Assembly: GCA_044375555.1 (NCBI GenBank)
Contig: JBILML010000014.1
Location: 1-64,000 of the forward strand
Direction: 5' to 3'
Origin: UBA967 sp044375555
GTDB taxonomy: Bacteria > Verrucomicrobiota > Verrucomicrobiia > Chthoniobacterales > Terrimicrobiaceae
DNA: 64,000 nt
The translations under genes were made by a program, and so were the position numbers. The notes under the pieces were generated by a model. It did no database searches and had not been told where the DNA came from. It saw only the letters and a program-made list of their open reading frames with translations. Positions 16,301 through 25,186 of this stretch are shown here, in pieces; position 1 is the stretch's first letter; every line of letters starts with the position of its first letter.

Positions 16301-17617
16301 ATGAAACGAAATCTTTACGAGGAATTGGGCATTTGGAAAAGCTCAGAGCGTCGCAAGCCACTCATTTTGAGAGGGGCTCGCCAGACGGGCAAGACCCATC
16401 TTCTCAAGGAATTTGGCGAAAAGGAATACGATGGCGTGGCGTATTTTAATTTCGAGGAAGATCCCCGCTTGAAGGATTTTTTTACCGGTCGTCTCGAACC
16501 CTTGGCTCTGATCGAGGCGTTGGGACTTTATCGTAAGGAGGCGATCAGACCGGGCAGGGATTTGATCATTTTTGATGAAATCCAGGCCTGCAACGAGGCG
16601 CTGAACTCGCTGAAGTATTTTCAGGAGCAGGCGAACGAATTTCACATCGCGGCGGCGGGCTCCCTGCTCGGGGTCAAGCTCTCCCAGCCCATGTCCTTTC
16701 CGGTCGGGAAGGTGAATTTTTTGGACCTGCGGCCCATGTCGTTTCCCGAGTTTTTGGACGCCATGGGCGAGTCGAGCTATCGGGGCTTGATCGATGCCAA
16801 ATCCGACGCCGAGCCATTTCTGGAGCCCTTTCACGAGGATTTGGTGGCTCTCTTGAAGCAGTATTATTTTGTGGGCGGCATGCCCGAGGCGTTGGAGTGC
16901 TTCGCCAGAAAACGCGATTTTTCCGAAGTGCGGGTGATCCAGAAGGAAATCCTCGACGCCTATGTGCTCGATTTTGCGAAGCACGCCCCCACTCACGACA
17001 TCCCCAAGCTCATGCAGGTGTGGGATTCCATTCCGGCGCAACTGGCTCGCGAAAATCGGAAATTCCAATTCACCGCACTCAAAAAAACCGCCCGCGCCCG
17101 GGATTATGACCACGCCATTCAGTGGCTCGAAAATGCCGGGCTGATTTTGCGATGTTTTCTGGTGAACAAGCCCGGCCTGCCCCTCTCGGCTTACGCGGAT
17201 CGGAGCGCCTTCAAGGTATACGCCCTCGATATCGGGCTGCTCGGAGCGATGGCCGGCCTCACGCCCGACATTCTTGTGCGGGGGCACGATGTCTTTCAGG
17301 AGTTCAAAGGAGCCTTCATCGAAAATTATGTCGCCCAGACATTAACCTCCCTTGGAAGCGGCGGGCTGCACTATTGGAAAAACGAGGCCGGCACGGCCGA
17401 GGTCGATTTCCTTTGGCAATCCCCCCGCGGCCATATCCTGCCTCTGGAGGCTAAAGCAGGCATCAATACTAAAAGCAAAAGCCTGCGGATTTATGAGGAA
17501 AAATTCCAACCCGATCCTCTGCTCCGCACCACGCTGCTCAACCTCCGCAAGGACGGCAAAATTCTCAACATCCCACTCTACGCCCTCACCGCCATCAGTA
17601 ACCTACCCTCGTCATAG
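16301..17617 (+). CDS. AAA+ ATPase with DUF4143 domain
   Basis: 438 residues. The N-terminal AAA domain has Walker A GARQTGKT (near residue 25) and Walker B LIIFDEIQA (near 90). The C-terminal DUF4143 half ends in a PD-(D/E)XK-like core: TAEVDFLW near 370 and LPLEAKAG near 385. This family is widespread and mobile in bacteria, and its molecular role is not settled. Here it is the first gene of the recG-prmA island, which carries a second, convergent member at 18884-20260. The two share architecture but are clearly diverged. Local promoter sequence is AT-rich compared with the flanks. Confidence 0.85.
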   Translation: MKRNLYEELGIWKSSERRKPLILRGARQTGKTHLLKEFGEKEYDGVAYFNFEEDPRLKDFFTGRLEPLALIEALGLYRKEAIRPGRDLIIFDEIQACNEALNSLKYFQEQANEFHIAAAGSLLGVKLSQPMSFPVGKVNFLDLRPMSFPEFLDAMGESSYRGLIDAKSDAEPFLEPFHEDLVALLKQYYFVGGMPEALECFARKRDFSEVRVIQKEILDAYVLDFAKHAPTHDIPKLMQVWDSIPAQLARENRKFQFTALKKTARARDYDHAIQWLENAGLILRCFLVNKPGLPLSAYADRSAFKVYALDIGLLGAMAGLTPDILVRGHDVFQEFKGAFIENYVAQTLTSLGSGGLHYWKNEAGTAEVDFLWQSPRGHILPLEAKAGINTKSKSLRIYEEKFQPDPLLRTTLLNLRKDGKILNIPLYALTAISNLPSS

Positions 17618-17688
17618 CAAAACCACACTCAGGCACCCCGCTTCAGCGATAACAGCCCCCACAAGCGCCGAAGTCCCCAGCGCCATTT

Positions 17689-17830
17689 GGAGGGCGACGC
17701 TCCTTCGGCGCCGTTTCCTGAAATCCCCCTCCGCGCTCCCCGTAGCGGAAGCCGGAACGGCTTTCGACGACAGTTGACGCCTCCCCGCCCAACGCCCCGA
17801 AATGTCTTCGAAATTCCGCCACGCGCATAA
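17689..17830. repeat. dispersed palindromic repeats
   Basis: A GGAGGGCGACGCTCC unit at 17689-17712 and a GTAGCGGAAGCCGG unit from 17742, with the associated AAATTCCGCCACGCGC tail. Both families recur at 15694-15885, 18428-18710 and 20533-20650. The block separates the ATPase from the toxin-antitoxin pair. Confidence 0.75.
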
Positions 17831-17870
17831 ATGTTTGCTCTTGGGAAGCATTCATTTTAACAGTAGCAAT

Positions 17871-18089
17871 ATGTCAGCGACCATTGAAGACTTGAAACAA
17901 CTCCCTGTTTCCGAGAAAATCCAACTCGTTGAGGATCTGTGGGATTCCATTGCTGCTGAAACATCCCCGATTGGCCTTTCCCCGCAGCACATCGCCGAAC
18001 TGGACTACCGCCTGGATGCGCTGGAAAAAAATCCCAGCCACGGAACACCGTGGAGCACTGTTCGCGAAAAAATCCTGGCCTCCCTGTGA
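17871..18089 (+). CDS. addiction-module antitoxin (ParD-like, PF09720 type)
   Basis: A 72-residue acidic protein of the addiction-module family (LPVSEKIQLVEDLWDSIAAE core), the usual antitoxin partner of ParE/RelE toxins. The start at 17871 is preferred over an in-frame upstream ATG because it begins MSATIEDLKQL as in the family. Its stop overlaps the GTG start of the toxin by four bases (GTGA). It lies inside the island between recG and prmA. Confidence 0.85.
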   Translation: MSATIEDLKQLPVSEKIQLVEDLWDSIAAETSPIGLSPQHIAELDYRLDALEKNPSHGTPWSTVREKILASL

Positions 18090-18409
18090 GTTTGCCAGTC
18101 ATTTTCCGGGAGGAAGCCGAAGCCGATATGGCCGAGGCAGCTCTTTGGTATGAACGGCGTTTTCTCGGGTTGGGAGCCGAGTTTGTGCGAAGTGTGGATG
18201 CCTGTCTTGCTTTGATTTCCCGCCAACCCACGCTTTTTCCCGTTATTCACCGCGAGGCCCGCATGGCCCTTCCTCGCCGTTTTCCTTATTTGATCATCTA
18301 TCGCGTCTTCCCGGATTTTATCTCGATCGTTGCCGTCATTCACGGCAAGCGCCACCCACGCCGTTGGAAATCCCGCTTGGAAGAAGACGAAACTTTCCCA
18401 GCCGAATAG
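18086..18409 (+). CDS. ParE/RelE-family toxin
   Basis: A 107-residue small basic protein with the type II toxin fold. The N-terminal strand-helix is VIFREEAEADMAEAALWY, the middle GAEFVRSVDACLALI, and the C-terminal core FPYLIIYRVFPDFISIVAVIHGKRHPRRW has the typical basic end. It starts at the GTG at 18086, overlapping the antitoxin stop, which couples translation. Whether it acts on gyrase or ribosome-bound mRNA cannot be told. Confidence 0.85.
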   Translation: MSLPVIFREEAEADMAEAALWYERRFLGLGAEFVRSVDACLALISRQPTLFPVIHREARMALPRRFPYLIIYRVFPDFISIVAVIHGKRHPRRWKSRLEEDETFPAE

Positions 18410-18427
18410 GTTCCCAAGCGCCATTTT

Positions 18428-18710
18428 GGAGGGCGACGCTCCGTCGGCGCCTTCTTGCTTCCCGCATTTTCCCTCTCACAGAGCCACGGGGAACACAGAG
18501 GAGTTTCAGATTTTCCACGCCGCGCCGCATACTCGTAGCGGAAGCCGGAGCGGCTTTCGACCACAGTGGATGCCACCCCGCCACCGCCCTCGAATTTTTT
18601 TCAAAATTCCGCCACACGCCCTCCTAAAAAATGATTTTGCCAACCCTCCCGTGACGCCCCGGCGCCGAAGTCCCCACGCGACCTTTGGAGGGCGACGCTC
18701 CGTCGGCGCC
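18428..18710. repeat. palindromic repeat cluster
   Basis: It contains GGAGGGCGACGCTCC units at 18428-18451 and 18687-18710, a CACAGAGCCACGGGGAACACAGAGG repeat around 18475-18510 and a GTAGCGGAAGCCGG unit from 18535 with its TTTTTTCAAAATTCCGCCAC tail. I see no gene in 18410-18883; the remaining part to 18883 is unmatched. Confidence 0.75.
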
Positions 18711-18883
18711 GTTGGCTGAGAACCCCTCCGTGTCTTGGGGCCTTCGTGAGAGGAAATCTCTTCGCACCGCATGCCGCAGTCCCAAAACCCAAAAGCAACC
18801 GGCCGTTGGAAAAAATATGTGAATATGTGGGACTGACCCTCAGCCGCCCCACTAAGCAAACCTCCAATATATTTGAAGTCAGT

Positions 18884-20260
18884 TTATTGCAAACAATTGA
18901 TAAGTGATGGAATGCGCCATGCGAGATAGTGTGGAATGTTGACGAGTTGGTATTCCACGGGATCGCCGAGCGTGGTTTTGATCTCCATTTTCTGCAGACT
19001 CGGGGGATTTCGATCCACGCGCACGGCGAGCGGCAAGGATTTGTCGTGCATGAATTGATGCAGGCTCTTCATGGCTCCGGCTGCGCCGCTTTTGGTTTCC
19101 ACGGGCACGATCAGGCCTTGGCATTCCACCACGAGGTCGATCTCGCCGACTCGGCCGTTTTCCCGCCTCCAGTGGAAGAGATGCCCTTGTCGCGTGGGTT
19201 CGCCCATGGCGGCACGGAGTTGTTGGGCGACGCCTTGCTCGGCCAGTCCGCCACGCAGCGCAGGCACCACATCCGTCCAGCGCGGAAAGGAATTTCCAGC
19301 TGGCGTGTTCCAGAGCGCGTGGGCCAATCCGACATCCAATAGAGCCAGTTTTCGCAGACGGTCATTGATTTTCCCGGCCAGCGGCACGCCGTTGCACTCC
19401 GCGTGCGGAATCGAATCGCAGAGTTGGGCCATGCACAACAAATCGAGCGCGTGCTTGGCTTGCTGATGTTTCACTCCGGCATCCACAAGGCTGTAGACAA
19501 ATTTATTCCCCAATTGATCGACAACACCGCGCAGGACATCGTCCAAGATCCGTGGATCCATGCGGCCGGAGTATTTGGCAAAGTCGTTTCGGTAAGTCTG
19601 GATGAGATCGCGTTGCAGACGCCGACACTCGCTGGCCTGCGCGCCTGCGGCATCCGCCGCTACCACCTCGGGCATTCCACCGGTCATCAGATAACGGTCG
19701 TAAAATCCCATCGCCATCGCATGCGCGGCATCGCCTAGCGGAAGGCCGGGCGTCCATTCCATCAAGCGCTGCAGGAGCCTTTCTTGACGATGGGCTTCGA
19801 GAAACTCCGGAAACGTCATCGGCTCCACGAAAGCGAAGGAAACCCTGCCCACCGGCATGCTGTATTCAAAATCCCGAAGCGCGAATTCCAACAACGACCC
19901 CGCCGCGATCACCGGCAACTCCGGCATCTCCTCGGCAAACCACCGCAGCTTCGCCAACACCTCCGGCGCCGTTTGGAGCTCATCCAAAAACAAAATCAAC
20001 CCCTCGGTCGGAGCCTCCACGCCAGTTCGAAGGGCGAGATCATCGAGCCATCGCCGGGGACCGCTTCCCTCTTCTCGAAAAATCCGCGCATACTCCGGGT
20101 TCCGATCAAAGTTCACCTCCAAAAGCACCCGCCCACTCGCGCGAGCCAACTCCCTTACCAACCATGTCTTCCCCACCTGTCGCGCACCCCTCACGATCAA
20201 AGGCTTCCGCCGCTCGGATGTAAGCCAAGATACAAGAAAATCAGAAAAGATGCGTTTCAT
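18884..20260 (-). CDS. AAA+ ATPase with DUF4143 domain (second copy)
   Basis: 458 residues from the MKRIFSDFL start; eight more codons are open upstream. Walker A is GARQVGKTW near residue 27 and Walker B ILFLDELQT near 90. The MTGGMPEVV block typical of this family is near 205. The C-terminal nuclease-like core shows GEIDLVVE near 385 and VPVETKSG near 398. It converges on the toxin-antitoxin pair and on the first ATPase gene. Its 3' and 5' flanks are AT-rich relative to the rest of the window, which fits acquisition from elsewhere. Confidence 0.85.
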   Translation of the reverse strand: MKRIFSDFLVSWLTSERRKPLIVRGARQVGKTWLVRELARASGRVLLEVNFDRNPEYARIFREEGSGPRRWLDDLALRTGVEAPTEGLILFLDELQTAPEVLAKLRWFAEEMPELPVIAAGSLLEFALRDFEYSMPVGRVSFAFVEPMTFPEFLEAHRQERLLQRLMEWTPGLPLGDAAHAMAMGFYDRYLMTGGMPEVVAADAAGAQASECRRLQRDLIQTYRNDFAKYSGRMDPRILDDVLRGVVDQLGNKFVYSLVDAGVKHQQAKHALDLLCMAQLCDSIPHAECNGVPLAGKINDRLRKLALLDVGLAHALWNTPAGNSFPRWTDVVPALRGGLAEQGVAQQLRAAMGEPTRQGHLFHWRRENGRVGEIDLVVECQGLIVPVETKSGAAGAMKSLHQFMHDKSLPLAVRVDRNPPSLQKMEIKTTLGDPVEYQLVNIPHYLAWRIPSLINCLQ

Positions 20261-20349
20261 TTTAATGTATTTTACACAAAACAACGCGTTGTTTCAATTG
20301 GAAACAAAATGTTCCCCAAGCCTGCATGGTCGAGATGACCATGCTCCCC

Positions 20350-20650
20350 CTCGAACGCCACGCCGTCGCACAGGAATTGGCGGAAGGCTGAGAGAAGTCT
20401 GAGCGAGACTCCGTGCGTTGGCGCCTTCGTGAGGAACGGGCTATATCCACGGACCTGACGGAGCAGGTCCCTCCAGGAGGGACGACCGCCGTGTCGTCCG
20501 TGGCATTCGCCTCTTCGAGAGCCCTCTGCCCCGTAGCGGAAGCCGGAACGGCTTTCGACGACAGGGGATGCCAACCCGCCAAACGTCTCGAAATTTTTTC
20601 AAAATTCCGCTACACGCCCCGAGTAGAATGGTTTTGCCGTCTATGATTTT
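20350..20650. repeat. right copy of ~300 bp direct repeat (carries recG tail fragment)
   Basis: It matches 15511-15813. Positions 20350-20391 encode LERHAVAQELAEG and a stop, the same peptide as the recG C-terminus apart from Val to Leu at the first position. The other differences in this stretch are silent. The right end overlaps the last codons of prmA (stop at 20641-20643 on the minus strand). The rest of 20261-20640 holds no supported gene. Confidence 0.85.
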
Positions 20651-21465
20651 CGCGCGATGCCGGCGCACCATTTGCCGCGTGTGACGATCTTGGGCTTGGC
20701 GAGGCCGAGGTTTTGGAGGGCGGCGCAGACTTCGGCGATTTGGGTTTTCAGAACGCCGGAGAAGATGAACCAGCCGTCGGGGCGGAGTTTTTTCAGCAGG
20801 CCCGGCGCGGAGGCGATGAGGAGTTCGCTGTAGAGGTTGGCCAGAACGACATCGGCCTTCTGAAATTTCCCGACGCGTTGGGCGTCAGCCACCGAGAGAG
20901 CGATTTTTTTGCAGCGGTTCGCGTGGACATTTTCCTTCGATACGCGGATGCAGACGGGATCGAAATCGAATGCCTCCACGGCGGCTGCTCCGAGTTTTTC
21001 CGCCGCGATGGCGAGGATGCCGGTGCCTGTTCCCGCGTCGAGGGCGGTCCATCCCGATGGCAAACCAGGGGCGATGTCGCAGAGGAGGCGCAGACAGGTC
21101 GCCGTCGTCGCGTGGTCGCCGGTGCCGAAGGCCATTCCCGCTGGCAGAAGGATCGCACGGTCGGGTTGGGGGTCGCCTGCGAGCGAGGCGGGGTCGGAGT
21201 GGATGCGGAGCCGACTGCGGATCGAAATCGCGGCGCGGGGTTGTTGGGAATTGCTGGTCAAAATTTCCTTCGTGAGGCGTGCGACCTTCCCGCCGAAATC
21301 CTTTTTCAGCGTGGCGGTGGTTTTTTGATCCCCGAAAACATGGATCGTGAGGCCCTTCGAGCCGGGGCGGGTGAGCATGACGACGCGCTCGGGATCGATC
21401 GTGGCGAGCCGGAGGTGCCAAATCTCCTCCATGGCCTCGGTGCTTTGGCGGGTCCATCGGAACAT
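20641..21465 (-). CDS. prmA: ribosomal protein L11 methyltransferase-like
   Basis: About 274 residues of the PrmA family, which trimethylates L11. The SAM-binding loop is LDAGTGTGILAIAAEKLGA near residue 135, preceded by AFGTGDHATTATCL, the family hallmark. The post-motif VVLANLYSELL is near 200. Several start codons are possible; I use the ATG at 21465 because a GGGGG ribosome-binding stretch sits seven bases before it, but the frame is open to 21483. Its stop codon lies inside the right direct repeat of the island. Confidence 0.88.
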   Translation of the reverse strand: MFRWTRQSTEAMEEIWHLRLATIDPERVVMLTRPGSKGLTIHVFGDQKTTATLKKDFGGKVARLTKEILTSNSQQPRAAISIRSRLRIHSDPASLAGDPQPDRAILLPAGMAFGTGDHATTATCLRLLCDIAPGLPSGWTALDAGTGTGILAIAAEKLGAAAVEAFDFDPVCIRVSKENVHANRCKKIALSVADAQRVGKFQKADVVLANLYSELLIASAPGLLKKLRPDGWFIFSGVLKTQIAEVCAALQNLGLAKPKIVTRGKWCAGIARKS

Positions 21466-21597
21466 GTTCATGCCCCCATCCAAGCCGGAACCGCCTGGCT
21501 TGGCGATCCTGCCCTTCTTTTGCTTGTTCGGGGGGATGGGCTGTCGCTAGATTGCGGCTTCTCAAACCCCACGACGGGTTTTTTAACGAATTCCAAC

Positions 21598-23232
21598 ATG
21601 AGCGAAACGGCAACTCCAGTGGCGATGGTCAATGTGCAAGTGGACGGGGAATGGAAACAATTCCCGAAAGGCACGCGCTTGATCGAGGCTTGCATGAAGA
21701 GCGGAAAATTCATCCCGCACTACTGCTACCATCCAAAACTCAGCACGCCGGGAAATTGCCGCATGTGTCTCGTCGAGACCGGCCGCCCGAAAATGACGCC
21801 CGACCGCCAGCCCGTGCTGGGAGCCGATGGACGGCCCGAGATCGCTTGGGGGCCGAAGCCTGAAATCTCCTGCGCCGCCGAGGTCGCCGAGGGCATGGGC
21901 GTTCGCACCTCGTCGCCACTCGTGGAGGAATGCCGGAAGGGCGTGATGGAATTTTTGCTCATCAACCACCCGCTCGACTGCCCGATCTGCGACCAGGCGG
22001 GCGAGTGCCGCTTGCAGGAATTCTCTGTCGAGTTCGGCAAGGGCGAGTCCCGCTTCCGCGAGGAGAAGGTGAAAAAACCGAAGCGCGTGGACATCGGCGA
22101 GCGGATCGTGCTCGATGACGAGCGTTGCATCATGTGCTCGCGCTGCATCCGCTTCATGCAGGAGGTCGCGCACGACGATGTGCTGGGCTTCTTGAACCGC
22201 GGCAGCCACACGACCCTCTCGGTCTATCCCGGCAAGCGGCTCGACAATAATTATTCTCTGAACACGGTGGACATCTGCCCGGTGGGCGCGCTCACGAGCA
22301 AAGATTTTCGCTTCAAGATGCGCGTGTGGTTTTTGAAGGAAACCCAAACCATCGATGTCTCATGTGGCACGGGTTGCAATATCGTGATCGGCAGCCGCGA
22401 GAACATCGTCTACCGCATCACGCCTCGCGAAAACGAGGAGGTGAACTCCTGCTGGATGCCTGACAGCCATCGCATGAATTTCCACTATCTCCACAGCGAC
22501 GAACGCCTCGTCTCGCCGCTTGTGAAGGGGGAGGAAGCCCCGTCGAAGTGGACGCGTGCCCTCGCCGCCGCTGCCGAGAAACTGCAAGGTCGCGATCCTT
22601 CCAAGACCGCTTTGATCGCCTCCGCGCGGATGACGAACGAGGAACTCTTCCTCGCCCGCCGTCTCGCCGCCGCGCTGAAAATCGAGAATTTCGATGTGCT
22701 GCCGCGTCCGCAGAAGGGCGATGGATTTTTGATTTCTGAAGATGGAAACCCGAACACGAATGGCGCGAAGTTGCTCGGCCTCGCCACTGGCAAACTCCCC
22801 GAGATTGCGCGCCGCGTGGAGTCGGGCGAAATCACGGCACTGATCGTGCTGGGTGAAGACGCCGTGGATTGCGGAATTTCCGAGGGCGCCTTGAAAAAAC
22901 TCGAGGCGCTGGTTTTTGCCGGAATCCTCGCGAACAAGACCTCGCCTCACGCGTCGGTGGTTCTGCCGACGAGTGCCTGGGCCGAGAAGCGCGGCACGAT
23001 GATCAACATCAAGGGTCGTATTCAGCGCCTCAATCAAGCCATCCAACCGCCCGGCCAGGCTCGGGACGACTGGGAGGTTTTGCGCGATCTCGTGCAGGCC
23101 GTCGGCGGCTCGAATGGCGTTTACTCGATCGAGGAGGTTTTCAAGGTCATGGCCTCGGAGACTCCCGCGTTGCAGGGCCTGACCATCAGCCGGGTCGGCG
23201 ATCTTGGACTCCAGTTGAGCCTTCCCGCCTGA
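21598..23232 (+). CDS. nuoG: NADH-quinone oxidoreductase subunit G-like iron-sulfur protein
   Basis: 544 residues. The N-terminal 2Fe-2S ferredoxin domain has Cys ligands in HYCYHP and NCRMC. The His-Cys3 cluster motif HPLDCPICDQAGEC is near residue 120. 4Fe-4S ligands lie in CIMCSRCIRF and DICPVGAL, and a MopB-like fold follows (CGTGCNIVIG near 255). This is the electron-input chain of complex I in the peripheral arm. The C-terminal domain is short compared with E. coli NuoG (~900 residues). No other nuo gene is in the window, so it acts with subunits encoded elsewhere. The start at 21598 follows a divergent spacer shared with prmA. Confidence 0.88.
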   Translation: MSETATPVAMVNVQVDGEWKQFPKGTRLIEACMKSGKFIPHYCYHPKLSTPGNCRMCLVETGRPKMTPDRQPVLGADGRPEIAWGPKPEISCAAEVAEGMGVRTSSPLVEECRKGVMEFLLINHPLDCPICDQAGECRLQEFSVEFGKGESRFREEKVKKPKRVDIGERIVLDDERCIMCSRCIRFMQEVAHDDVLGFLNRGSHTTLSVYPGKRLDNNYSLNTVDICPVGALTSKDFRFKMRVWFLKETQTIDVSCGTGCNIVIGSRENIVYRITPRENEEVNSCWMPDSHRMNFHYLHSDERLVSPLVKGEEAPSKWTRALAAAAEKLQGRDPSKTALIASARMTNEELFLARRLAAALKIENFDVLPRPQKGDGFLISEDGNPNTNGAKLLGLATGKLPEIARRVESGEITALIVLGEDAVDCGISEGALKKLEALVFAGILANKTSPHASVVLPTSAWAEKRGTMINIKGRIQRLNQAIQPPGQARDDWEVLRDLVQAVGGSNGVYSIEEVFKVMASETPALQGLTISRVGDLGLQLSLPA

Positions 23233-23234
23233 TC

Positions 23235-23927
23235 ATGCGTCGTCTTGTTTTCGGGTTGGCCTGCATCCTGGCTTTGGCTGGTTGCGGAGGGGGAGAGCCT
23301 ACGCCCAAATCCTCCCCGCGCTACACGCGCATCGATTGGCTGGGCAACCAGTGCTACCGCATCACTTCGCCGATCGGCACCTCGATCCTTACGAATCCCT
23401 ACGCTGCGGAAACCGGTGGCCGCACTTTGCCCAGCCCGCTGAAGACCGACATCGTTCTCATCACGACCGAGCGTCCGGATTCGAATAACATCAACGCGAT
23501 CGAGAACCAGCCCGCCATCCTGCGCGGCGGCGTGGGAATGGGTTTGAGCACGATCACTGGCATTCCGATCCGAGGAATTCCGACCTACCGCAACCCGCAG
23601 ATCCTTTCCGTGGATGGGATGAATCTCACCTACACTTGGGTAATGGATGGGATGCGGTTTTGTTTCCTCGGCCGGCAATCGAAGCCGTTCGATGCCGAAC
23701 AGCTCTCGCAGATGGGATCGGTGGATATTTTGTTTCTGCCGATGGATTCGCTCGGCGGGGAGTCGCGTCAGGCGGTGCTTGGGCAGTTGCAGCCGAAGGT
23801 CGTGATTCCGATGGGATCGGCGGGAAGTTGGTCGCACGGAGATGTGCGCGGAGTGCAGGGCACCACGGTGACTTTCTCCCGGCAAATGCTCCCTGCGCAG
23901 CCGGTGACACTGGCATTCAATCGATGA
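23235..23927 (+). CDS. lipoprotein with metallo-beta-lactamase-like fold lacking metal ligands
   Basis: 230 residues. The signal peptide ends at lipobox LALAGC (Cys near 17). The body follows the UlaG-type MBL layout (TRIDWLGNQCYRI, SILTNPYA, IVLITTERPDSNN, VVIPMGSAGSWSHGD). The zinc motif expected as HEHPDHN reads TERPDSN, and the later His positions are also missing, so zinc hydrolysis is unlikely. It starts two bases after the nuoG stop and its own stop overlaps purD as ATGA, placing it in one operon with both. The function is unknown. Confidence 0.65.
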   Translation: MRRLVFGLACILALAGCGGGEPTPKSSPRYTRIDWLGNQCYRITSPIGTSILTNPYAAETGGRTLPSPLKTDIVLITTERPDSNNINAIENQPAILRGGVGMGLSTITGIPIRGIPTYRNPQILSVDGMNLTYTWVMDGMRFCFLGRQSKPFDAEQLSQMGSVDILFLPMDSLGGESRQAVLGQLQPKVVIPMGSAGSWSHGDVRGVQGTTVTFSRQMLPAQPVTLAFNR

Positions 23928-25186
23928 AGAAACGGGTTCTCGTCACGGGCTCCGGAGGTCGTGAGCATGCGCTGGCATGGAAACTCTCGCAGTCGCCTCA
24001 GATCGAAAAAATCTACGCTGCTCCAGGAAACTCCGGCACCGCACAACTGGGCGAGAATGTCGCGATCGCGGCGGAGGATGTCGAAAAACTCGTCGAGTTT
24101 GCGAAAACGAATCAGATCGATTTCACCATCGTCGGCCCCGATGACGCGCTCGCGGCGGGAGTCGTGGATGCTTTCCAAAAAGCAGGGCTGAAAATTTTTG
24201 GTCCACCTGCTGCTGCTGCGCGTCTCGAATCGTCGAAGGCTTTCGCGAAGGAATTCATGCGACGCCATGGAATCCCGACTGCGGATTACCGGGAGTTCAC
24301 CGACTGCGCGGAGGCGCTGGAATTTTGCCGCTCCGCGAAATACCCGTTGGTCGTGAAGGCTGATGGGCTCGCGCTTGGCAAGGGCGTGATCATTGCCCAA
24401 AACCTCGCCGAGGCGGAGGGGGCGGTGCGGATGTGTCTCGAGGATGGCGCGTTCGGGGCCGCCGGGAAGCGCATCGTGGTGGAGGAATTTCTGGAGGGCG
24501 TCGAGTGCTCGATCCACGCGCTGGTGGATGGCTCGTCGTATTTGCTTCTGCCCGACTGCCGTGACCACAAGAAGGCTTTTGACGGAAACCTCGGCCCGAA
24601 CACCGGCGGCATGGGGACGATTTCGCCCTCGGGCTCGGTGGACGAGGCGCTGCGCGCGAGGATTTGCCGGGAGGTTCTTGATCCATTTTTGGCGGGGATT
24701 CAAAAGGACGGGATTGCTTTTCGCGGGATGTTGTTTCCCGGGTTGATGCTCACGGCCGAGGGGCCGAAGGTGCTCGAGTTCAACTGCCGCTGGGGTGATC
24801 CCGAGACGCAGGTGCTCGTGCGGAGGTTGAGTTCGGACTTGTTGCCGCTCCTCGAAGCGACTGCGGATGGAACGCTGGCTAAGGTTCGCCCCGAGTGGGA
24901 TGCCCGCGTGGCGGTCTGCGTGATTCTGGCTTCCGGCGGCTATCCCGGATCTTATGAGAAGGGCCAAGTGATTTCGGGGCTCGATGCGGCTGGAGAGTTG
25001 GAGGGAGTGAAGATTTTTCACGCGGGGGCGAAGGAGGCCGATGGCCAAATCGTTACGAGTGGCGGGCGCGTGCTGGGAGTCACTGCCTTGGGGGCGACTC
25101 TCGACGAGGCCAAGCGACAAGGCTATCTCGCCGCCGATCGAATTTTCTTCGACGGCATCCAGCGTCGGAATGATATTGGCGCGTGA
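23924..25186 (+). CDS. purD: phosphoribosylamine--glycine ligase
   Basis: A 420-residue ATP-grasp enzyme for the second step of purine synthesis. The N-terminal Rossmann-like start is VLVTGSGGREHALAWKL. ATP-grasp residues appear in PLVVKADGLALGKGV near 140. The family signature RWGDPETQ is near 290. The start overlaps the preceding lipoprotein stop (ATGA), and its own stop overlaps the next ATG (TGATG), so translation is coupled through three genes. Length and motifs are normal. Confidence 0.95.
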   Translation: MKKRVLVTGSGGREHALAWKLSQSPQIEKIYAAPGNSGTAQLGENVAIAAEDVEKLVEFAKTNQIDFTIVGPDDALAAGVVDAFQKAGLKIFGPPAAAARLESSKAFAKEFMRRHGIPTADYREFTDCAEALEFCRSAKYPLVVKADGLALGKGVIIAQNLAEAEGAVRMCLEDGAFGAAGKRIVVEEFLEGVECSIHALVDGSSYLLLPDCRDHKKAFDGNLGPNTGGMGTISPSGSVDEALRARICREVLDPFLAGIQKDGIAFRGMLFPGLMLTAEGPKVLEFNCRWGDPETQVLVRRLSSDLLPLLEATADGTLAKVRPEWDARVAVCVILASGGYPGSYEKGQVISGLDAAGELEGVKIFHAGAKEADGQIVTSGGRVLGVTALGATLDEAKRQGYLAADRIFFDGIQRRNDIGA

